This document shows positions 1 through 9,200 of a stretch of 10,117 nt of DNA, piece after piece (within the stretch, counting starts at the first letter, position 1; each line of letters begins with the position of its first letter). The notes below the pieces were generated by a model, which saw nothing but the letters and a program-made list of their open reading frames with translations, had not been told where the DNA came from and did not search any database. The DNA is taken from positions 1 to 10,117 of the forward strand of contig JAOZRQ010000226.1 in the NCBI GenBank assembly GCA_029940115.1. The letters run 5' to 3'. The translations under genes and the position numbers were made by a program. This DNA comes from Desulfobacterales bacterium (lineage in GTDB: Bacteria > Desulfobacterota > Desulfobacteria > Desulfobacterales > 4be13).

Positions 1-76
1 ACCGCAGATGAACGCAGATGCTCCCGCACAGGCCGTGTATGTGTTCATCTGCGTTTATCTGCGTTTATCTGCGGTT
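1..76. repeat. CGCAGAT-type inverted and tandem repeats
   Basis: The left arm 1-20 (ACCGCAGATGAACGCAGATG) pairs with 56-75 over 20 positions, 18 as Watson-Crick pairs and 2 as G-T wobbles. The right side also holds three direct copies of a 10-bp unit, ATCTGCGTTT, at 47-56, 57-66 and 67-76, the last with one G substitution. Between the arms is a GC-rich spacer (about 21-45). This looks like a dispersed intergenic repeat family built on an (A)ACGCAGAT core. The window starts exactly at one arm, so more copies may lie to the left. No coding potential is seen here. An RNA hairpin role is possible but not shown. Confidence 0.75.
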
Positions 77-109
77 CATATCGGAAACCACAAAAACCAT
101 TAGAATCAG

Positions 110-272
110 CTGATTATAACGCTTTTCGGGGAGGCCGCCTGCCCGTGAACGTGAGCGTGCCCGTGCCCGTGCCCGTGAACTTGAACGTGAATGTTGTGGG
201 CAAGTTCAAGTATAAGTTCACGTTCAAGTTCAAGTTCAAGTTCAAGGCCTCCCCTAAATCCGTTATAATCAG
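110..272. mobile_element. MITE-like element with TIRs, hexamer core and 7-bp TSD
   Basis: The outer ends are inverted repeats: 110-136 begins CTGATTATAACG and ends GGGGAGGCC, and 246-272 is its reverse complement at 24 of 27 positions, with mismatches only in the middle. Immediately outside are exact 7-bp direct repeats GAATCAG at 103-109 and 273-279, as expected for a target-site duplication. The element is 163 bp, too short for a transposase, so it would be non-autonomous. Its core is two opposed hexamer arrays that can partly pair, making the whole element a potential long imperfect hairpin. The right duplication ends at 279 and the stop codon of the giant gene occupies 280-282, so the insertion point touches the end of that gene without changing its product. 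I do not recognise the parent transposon family. A structured 3'-end repeat that never moved is the alternative. Confidence 0.65.
139..246. repeat. Opposed hexanucleotide arrays
   Basis: The left array (about 139-192) has nine 6-bp units of the form GTGAAC, GTGCCC or GTGAGC. The right array (about 201-246) has nearly eight units of CAAGTT with variants CAAGTA, TAAGTT and CACGTT. The right array is largely an inverted, drifted version of the left (GTTCAC and GTTCAA versus GTGAAC and TTGAAC), with a small unpaired centre near 193-200. Both lie wholly inside the 110-272 element, so unit number probably varies among copies through slippage. Confidence 0.8.
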
Positions 273-279
273 GAATCAG

Positions 280-3200
280 TCATATTCCAAGTTCCGCCAA
301 GATATAGATGACTTCGGCCATTCCGATTCTGCCGTCGCCGTTCACATCGGCATCCAAGACGACTGTCGCAGGAATGCCGGCCAGCACCTTCAAAGCTAGG
401 ATCGCGTCATCCAATCCGACAGACTCATCTCCGTCAACATCGCCGGGTGTCACATCCCCTACGGTGAGAACAAACGAGCTTTCCTTAATGGAATTGATGT
501 CCCCTTCGCCGTCGTCAATCGTCACGGTGATCCCGGCCGTGCCGCTCCGTCCCGCCACAGGAGTCAGTCGGGCGGTGCATATGCCGGAACAGTCCACCTT
601 GACATTCTCTTTGGGAATCAGCCAATCGTTGCTCGCCTGAACACGGACATTCCCGGTCTCCAGAACTGTCTCCACGTCGCTCATGGTGAACCGGAACAAG
701 GCCGATTCGCCCACCTCCACCTCACGCTCCCCTTCAATGGGGGAGAGGAAAGGCGTGTCGTTGATGGAGACGACCTTGAGGGTGAAGACGCCTTCTGTGG
801 TGGTGTAGCCGTCATCCGCCACCACGGTGATCACCGCGTCGCCGTTCTGATTCTCAACCGGCGTGAGGGTCAGGGTGCATTCCTCCCCGAATCGCTGGAG
901 CTGGATATTCTCATTGGGAACCAGGGTCTGGGCATTGTCTGCCGAGAATACATTCACGGACAGACCCGACGCGGGGGTCCCCTCGTCCCGCACCTTGAAC
1001 TTGATCACCTTCACCTCATCCTCATTGGTGTATCTCGGGCTGACCAAGCCGATGATCTCAGGTGGCTTGTCTATGGGGCCTTCAGGAATCACTTGGAGAG
1101 TGAAGGTGGCCTCCGCCGTGTCCATGCCGTCGCTGACGCTGATGGTGATCGCCGCGTTGCCGATCTCATCGGTCGCGGGGGTGATGATCAGACGGTAGTT
1201 GGGTACGGCCGAGTCCCCGAGATAAACCGCGTCGCCGACATGGTCGTCCGGGACCAGACGCGTGTTCAAGGAGGTGACGATGATCTCCAAGTCCCGGGCC
1301 GGCATCTCCTGATCCTGGGCCGTGAACTCAATGGTGGCGATGGTGTTCACCTCCACCGTCTGGGGACTTGGAATGCTGTATATCTCAGGCGACGTGTTCA
1401 CCGGAACCACCGAGAGGGTGAAGCTCTCCAGAACGCGGGTCACGCCGTCATCCACCGTGATGGTGATCAGGGCCTCGCCGGTCATGTCCTGGGCCGGGAT
1501 GATCTTCAGGGTGCGGATATCGCCTGTGCCGCTGAAGGTCATCCGATCCAACGGAATCAGATCTGTATCCGAGGAACTCGCGGTGAGCAGCAGGTTCCCC
1601 AAGGATATCTCCTTTGTCCCCACCGTGAAGCTGACATCAATCGGGGTGTTCTCCTCGGTGGTCTTGTTCTCCGGAATATCGGAGATCGTCGGGTCGTCAT
1701 GGACCGACTTCACCACGAGGAAGAACTTCTTCGTCCCGGTCCGCCCCCCCTCATCCTCAGCAGAGACGGTGAGCAGGGTCTCACCGGAGGCATCCGCCGC
1801 AGGGATCACCCGCAGGGTGAGATCTCGGCTGGTCTCATCCTCGCCGAGATGCAGGTCATAATTGAGACCGAAGCCTTGGATGTTCAGATGGGCCGAGTTT
1901 TCCGGAACCAAGGTGCCATTGGAGGAGGTCACCGTCACCGAAATATCCCCGCCGTCCAAGTCGGTGACGGTGAAGGGGATTTCCAATGTGTTGTCCTCAT
2001 CCATGGTCTGGTTGGCGTTGCCGGTCACCACCGGCGGATACCCGGTGTCGGTCACCTCGATGAAGAAGGAGACTTCGGCCACGGAGGTCAGTGGATCGCC
2101 CGCGCCGTCATCCGCCTTTACGGTGATATACGTATCACCCGTCTCCCCCTCGGCAGGGGTCACTGTAAGGGTCAAGCCCACCTCCTCACCCGCCAAGGCC
2201 TTAAGCTGATGGACCCGTCCGAACCCTTCGCCGATCTTGATGTGATCCACATCCTCCGGAACCAGGAGATGATTGGAGGAACTGATCGATATCTCCACCA
2301 TTCCGCCGGTGAACATGCCGCCCTCCGGATCCATCATGGTAAACGGGATCGAATCGGTCGGCGTGTCCCGGGGGACAAGCTGGCTCGGAATCGGCGATAT
2401 CTCCGGCGGATCGTTCATCGGATTCACCTTGAGGATGAACTCCCGTTGAACCGTCGCGTCCCCATCCTGCACGGTCACGGTGATCTTCGACGATCCAGAC
2501 TGATCGGCCTCGGGCGTGATTCTCAGACTCAGATTCGCCGGACCAGCCCCCTCCTCCAGATTGAGGATGTAGCTCGCGCCGAAGATATCCTCGCCGTCAA
2601 CCACTTGGATATGCATGTCATCTGTCGGAATCACCCCCTGGACAGAGGAGTTCACCGAGATCAGCAATGCCCCACCCTCCTTGTCGCTTACGGTGAAGGG
2701 GATATCCTCAATGGGGACATCCTCATTGGTGATTTGGCTCGGCATGTTGGAGACAATGGGCGGCTCATTCACCACGCCGACCATCAGCTTGAAGGTCTTC
2801 AAATCGGACTCGCCATCCCGGTCGCTCACAGTGACTGTGATGTCAGCCGTTCCGGACTCATCCTCAGCCGGGAGAAGGGTCAGGGTCAGGCTGACAGCCG
2901 CCCCTGCTGTGGATGAGACGGTGTGATCCTTGCCAAATCCGGAAATATCCATATGAATGTCATCTTCCGGAACCAGATCGGTGTCCGAAGATGTCACGGA
3001 GATGTCGAGCAGCCCGCCTTCGGGATCACTCACCGTGAAAGAAATCGGAGTGGTGGCGGTTCCCTCGGTGGTGGTCTGGTTCTGAATCGCGGAGACGGAC
3101 GGCGCGTCATTGACGGGCCGGACGTTCACAATCATCGTCTTTTCCACCACATGCGATCCCTCAATATCCGTCACGGTCACGGTGATGATGCTCACGCCGA

Positions 3201-6200
3201 ACTGATCCGGCGCGGGGGTCAGGGAGAGGGTGAGGTTCGCGTCCGGTTCCCCCGGGCTCAAAGAGAATGCATATTCCGGGCCATATCCTTCGATGCTGAG
3301 ATTCCCGTACTCATTTGGAAACAGACTCTCTTTGTTGGAACTGACCGAAATGTCGAACTGTCCCCCTTCGTCATCGCTGACCCGGAAGATCACCGGCGGA
3401 TCAACCGATGGGTCATCCTCGTTCATGTCCCTGTCCCATATGCCGCTCAGTTCCGGGGATTGGTTCACGCGGTTCACCCGGAGCGTGAAGGTTTTGCTGC
3501 TCTCCTTCCCCTCCTCATCTGTGGCGGTCACGGTGATCTCAACATCGGCGGAGTTTTTTTCCACCGGAATGACCCCGGCTTGGGGACGGAGTGTCAATGT
3601 CACGGTGTCGCTCCCGCCGGGAACCAGGGATTCGGTGAAGATGGAGGGGCCGAAGCCTTCCATGTCAAGATGGTCCGCATCGTTGGGGACGAGATCATTG
3701 TCGGATGAGGCCACGGAGAGGGTGACCCGTCCGCCTTCGACATCGCTCACGGTGATGCTCACATCCACGCCGCATTCCTCATCCCCTTCCTGACATTCAT
3801 TGGCGGGGTGGTTGGCGATGGGGTCAATGACTGGTGCGTCGTTGGCGGCGTTGACGGTGAGGAAGAAAGTCTCCCCAACGGTCTGGTCCCCACAGTCCGT
3901 CAGCGTCACGGTGATCTTTGTCGCACCCGATTCGTTCGGAGCCGGCTTGATTTTCAGCAACGGATATGCCTCATCATCCGGCCCCAGGGTGAGGATATCG
4001 TTCAATCCGCGTCCGTTGATGTCCATATTCTCGGGGAAATTCGGAACCACGTCGATGTCCGACGACGTCACGGCTATGGGGATGCCGCCGCCTTCGATGT
4101 CGGCCACCGTGAAGATGATGTCAATCGGCTGGTCCTCCTTGGTGGTCCGGTCGTAAATGCCGGTGATGACCGGCATTTTGCACACATAATTCACGCTGAA
4201 CAGAAACGTCTTCACCGCGATGGCGGTCTCCGTGCCGCTGCCATCATCCGCACGGATTTCGATGGTGGCTTGGCCGGATGCGCCTTCGGCGGGGGTCAGG
4301 GTCAGAGTGAAGTCCTTCTCGACTCCTGGAGAGAGTTTCACGTCGTGATTCGGCCCGAAACCTGATCCTGAGGTGGGAACACTGTAGATGCTGATGTGGT
4401 CCGCATCCGTGGGGATCAGCGATTCGTCCGATGAGGTCACGGAGAGCTTCAGTATGCCGCCCTCGAACATGCCGCCTTCGGAATCCGTCACCGAGAAGGA
4501 AACCTCCACCGGCACGTCCTCATCCGAAGACTGGTTCGTGATGTCGGAGAGAACAGGCGGGTCATTCACCGGTTTGATGGTGAGGTAGAATTTTCTCACC
4601 GCATTCTCCACACTATCCTCCACTGTGACAGTGAAAGTGACCGGGCCAGTCTGGTTCTTCGCGGGGGTGATTCTGACGGTCAGCTCTTGGACGGCGGGAT
4701 TTTCGCCCTCGGGCTGCATGTCCAGCACATAGCTCGGACCGAATCCTCCAGCTTGCCCCGCCGGAATGATGGTGATGTGTTCGGGTTTGTTCGGCACCCG
4801 GACCGAATCCGAGGATTCGATAGTGATGGGGAATGCGCCCCCCTCAATGTCGGTCACGGTGAAGGTCACGTCCACCGGGGTGTCCTCATCGGTGGTCTGA
4901 TTCTGAATAGCCGAAATCTCCGGCGGCCTGTTCACATAATCGACATCCAAAAGAAACCGGGCGGTGTCGGTCTTGCTCTCGTCGCTCACCGTCACGGTTA
5001 CGAATGCAGAGCCGGATTTCCCTTGGGCAGGGGTGACCTTCAGGGTCAGCGTCTTTTCTTCCCCCGCGATGATGTTCACTCGGCCGTCGGGATCCGCATC
5101 CACGATCTGAAAGCTGGCATCCGGCAACAGCATGGGATCGTCCGACGCGGTGGTGACACGGAGGGTGCCTCCTTCGGGATCGGTCACGATGAACTCGGCC
5201 TCCACCACGCATGCCGCCAAGTCCTCCCCACATTCATCGGTGCTCTGGTTTCCCTCGGTCAGGATGATCTCCGGGGGGTCGTTCACGGGGCGGACCATGA
5301 GGTAGAACTTGGACTGGGTGGTGCCCTCGCCGTCGTTCACCAAGATGGTGATGGTCGCGGTGCCAGTTTGATTGGCCGCGGGGGTGATGGTGAGGCTCAG
5401 TTTCTGCTCCTCATCCGGAAAGGTGGGGAGCACATAGTTGGCCCCGAATCCGCCGATGTCAATCCCGTTGTTCGGAACCAAGTTCTGGTCGGCGGAGGAT
5501 GCGGAGATCAGGAGCGTCCCTCCTTCCACGTCCGTCACCGTAAAGCCGATCGGATCGCTGGGAGTGTCCTCGTCCGTGACTTGATTGACGATGTCGGAGA
5601 CTTGGGGCGGATCATTCACATTCCGCACCTCAATATCAAATGCCGGCAGGGAGGCCGCGTCGCCGAGGGGATCCGTGACGGTGATCACCACCGCCGTGGT
5701 CTTTCCCAAGTCGGCATCCTCGGGGACGCCGCTCAGGAGACCGGTATCTTCGTCAAAATCAGCCCACGTCGGCTTGTGCTGGATGGAGAAGACGAGGGTG
5801 TCGGTCTCGTTGTCAATGTCCGAGGCAACCGGCCCAAACTGGTATTCCTCGTCCTCGTTCACCGTCAGATCAGGCGTTCCGCTGATGGTCGGCGGATCGT
5901 TCACCGAATTGACCCGGAGAAGCACCGATCGCTCCGTCGTCCCGCCCTGCCCGTCGCTCAAGGTGACGGTGAGGGTCGTGGTGCCGAAGGTGTTGGTGTC
6001 CGCATTTTTGACTGGCTTGACAAAAAGGGTGCGGCTCGAACCGAGTCCGTCGGTGTGGAGATTCGCGTATTTATTCGGAACCAAGTCCTCATTGGCGGAT
6101 GTTGCGGTGGCCTGCACATACTGGATCGAGGTGTCCAGATCGCTCACCGTGAAGGAGAAGCTCTCGGACGTATCCTCCGTCATGATCAGGCTGACCTCCA

Positions 6201-9200
6201 AGTCGGAGATCACCGGGGGATCATTCACCGGCGTCACCGTGAGAAAAAATGTGTCGCTCGCGGTGGCCGTGCCGTCATCCACATAAACCGTGATTTCTGT
6301 TTGGCCGGACTGATCCGTTGCAGGGGTGAGCGTCAGCTTGAGTGCCGCGTCCGTGTTCGCACCTGGGCTGACTTGGCCGTCTCCGGATGTGCCGAGTATG
6401 CGGATATTCTCGGCAGGAATCAGGACAAGGTTGTTTGAACTCACGGATACCGTCAGGATGTCCGGATCCTTGTCTCTGACGATGAATTCGATCTCAGGGG
6501 TCCGGGTATCCTCCTCGGTGGTCTGATCCTCGATGTTGGAAATGGTCGGCGGGTCATTGACGCTGCCGATGGTCAGGGTGAAGGGACTGCTTGCGTCGGC
6601 TCCCTCGTCATCCGTCACGGTCACGGTGATCTCAGTGGTGCCGAACTGGTCGGTGGCGGGGAGAAGGGAGAGGTCAATCGGCACTTCGGCCCCGGGTTCG
6701 GCGTAGGTCAGAAAACTGGTCACGGCAAACCCATCCACACGGACATGATCTCCGGAGTTGGGGATCAATGTGGGGTTCTCGGATGTGACGGTCACGGTGA
6801 GGTTTCCACCCTCCGCATCGGTCACGCTGAAGGGGATGATGTCGCTCCACTGGTCCTCCGCACTCTGCTGAGGTCCGATCCAAGAGGGGACCGGCGGGTC
6901 ATTGACGGACCGGACGGTGAGAAAGAAACGGCTCTCCCATTCTGCGCCGTGGGGATCTGTCACGGTTGCGGTGATCTCCACGACGCCGAATTGGTTGGCC
7001 GCGGGGGTGATGATCAGCCGCCGTTCCGTGCCGGTGCCGCTGATTTTGAGATGTTGCGTGGTGTTCGGAACCAGAAGGGGAGCATCCGACACCGCGGTGA
7101 CGATCAGGTCATCCGTTTGGTCATCCGGGTCGCTGATATTGACGAAGAATTCTCCGATGGTGTCCTCATCTATGGCCGGCTCCTGGATCGAAGGTTCGCT
7201 GATATAGGGTCTGGCATTGACAATGAGGGAGAATGTCAGGGTCTCCTCAAGTTCTCCGTCGCTGACGGTGACAGTGACCTCTGCCTCGCCATAGCCGTCG
7301 GGAGTGAAAGTGACGGTTCGTTCTGAATCCGTGCCGCTGACGCGGATGTTCTGGCTTGGGATCAGGTCCTTCGCCTCCTCGTTGTCACCTGTGGAGGTGG
7401 CGGTCACGCTCAGTTGTTTCACAGGATTGTCCACATCCCCGACCGTGAAGGTGAAATCGGCGGTGCTGTCCTGATTCATGAGGGGGGCCTCGGCCGGCCC
7501 GGAGATCACCGGTTTGTCATTGATCGGCGTGACCTCAAGGGGGAATCGCTCGGTGGTGGTTCCGCCCAAGGCGTTTCGCAGGGTGATGCTGATCCAGGCG
7601 GTTCCGTATTCGTTGAGCGGCGGAGTGATGGTGATCCGCCGGCCCGTGCCGCTGATGCTGATTCTCCCTTCGGACATGTCCGCAGAAATCCAAACAGCGG
7701 AGACAGTGAAGCCGCTCGCGGCGGTCTCCGCATCCGCGGTCAGATTGACATAAAAGGGGGTGTCCTCGGGGGTGGTCCCCTCGGCAGGGATTCCGGAGAT
7801 GCCCGGGGCAGGGTTCACGAAGAGGCTGAAGGTCTTTGAGGCGGTCTCCCCGTCCGACTTGTCGGTCACGGTGATGGTGACGGAGGTGGAACCGGTCTTT
7901 CCGGAAGCCGGGGTGAGGGTCACGGATCGCGTGGCACCTGTGCCGATGATGCTGATGTTCTGATTCGGCACGAGGTCGGTGTTTGAGGAGACGCCGGTCG
8001 CGGTGAATTCGCCCGCGACATTGGTCACGGTGAAGCTGATGTTGCCCGCGGGCGTGTTCTCATTGGTGGCGACCGGATCGTCCAGCCCGGAGATGACGGG
8101 CGGGTTGTTGATCAGAAGGGTGAAGGAGGCGCTTTGGGCCGGATTTTCCGGGTCCTTTGCATTGATGGTGATTGTGGTGGTTCCGGACTGGCCCGCGACC
8201 GGGGTGAGGGTGAGCAGATACTCACTCCTTTCAGGAAAATAGCCTGTGTCAATATGGGCGGTCTCATTCGGAATCAGACTCGTATTTGACGAGGTCGCGG
8301 AGACCTCGATCTGTTCCAGGGGCGTGTCGAAGTCCGACAGGGTGAAGGCGATCTCAGACGTCTGATCCTTTACAATGGTCTGGTCTCCGGGGCTCTGAAT
8401 GACCGGCGGGAGGGTGGGCGGGATATCTTGGCCCATGTCAACGTAAACCGCACCCGAGTTGTTTGCCACGCCTGGCTCACCTGTGATGGCGTAATACGCG
8501 GACATGGCCACCGACGCGCCGAAAAGGGCGCCGGATGAGGGGACATCAGCGGTCCGTCTCTCCTGCTGGCCCCATATCCCCTGAACCACCCGCTTGAAGA
8601 TGTAAGCCGCGCCGGCATTGTTCCCATTCTCGTCATCCTCGCCGCTCGCGCCGACCATGGCGGACTCGCCGTAAATGGAGACTGCGCCGCCGAAATGGTC
8701 TCCGGCCGAGTTGTTCGAGCTGAGTTTCCCCTCCTGTGTCCACGTCTCTCCATTCAGGGTGAAGATGTATGCCGCGCCGGCATCCTGTCCGTTGTCATCA
8801 TCGCCGTCCGCGCCCACGATGGCATACCAAGCCGGGCCTTGACCCGATAGGTCCACGGAGGTGCCGAAATGGTCCTCTGCCGCGCCGTCGTCGGCCATCA
8901 GCTTCTGTTGCTGAACCCAGGTGTCCCCTTCGAGTTTGAAAATGTAGGCCGCGCCAAAGCTGGTGTTGGTGACGGAATCGTTGTGCAGATGGGCGCCGAC
9001 GATGGCGTACCAAGCCGTGCCCTGCCCGGATATGGCGACGGATGCGCCGAAGTAGTCATAGCCTGCGCCATCCTTGGGGACGAGTTTTGTCTGCTCGACC
9101 CAGCCGGTTCCGCTCTGCTTGAAGATATAGACCGAACCGGATTCGGGCCCTTTGTCATCATCGTAAGGAGCCCCGATGATCGCATAATCTCCGCATATGT

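Noticed and set aside
104..115. 12-bp perfect palindrome AATCAGCTGATT as an operator
   Set aside because: It is fully explained by the junction of the left GAATCAG duplicate with the CTGATT terminus of the element.
110..272. Intrinsic terminator for the giant gene
   Set aside because: The hairpin is present, but it is long and imperfect and no T-tract follows on the minus strand, so the terminator type cannot be supported.
145..399. 84-codon plus-strand frame starting GTG at 145
   Set aside because: Its first half is the hexamer arrays of the mobile-like element and its second half is antisense to the dockerin coding region. Not called as a gene, though the repeat-coded peptide pattern is noted as a finding.
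1093..6438. Long plus-strand open frames (for example 1093-2916, 2923-3708, 3808-4365 and 4687-6438), antisense to the giant gene
   Set aside because: They are all in the codon register exactly opposite the real gene, where stops arise only from TTA, CTA or TCA sense codons, which this GC-leaning gene seldom uses. Their translations are rich in H, R, G and D with no recognisable domain.
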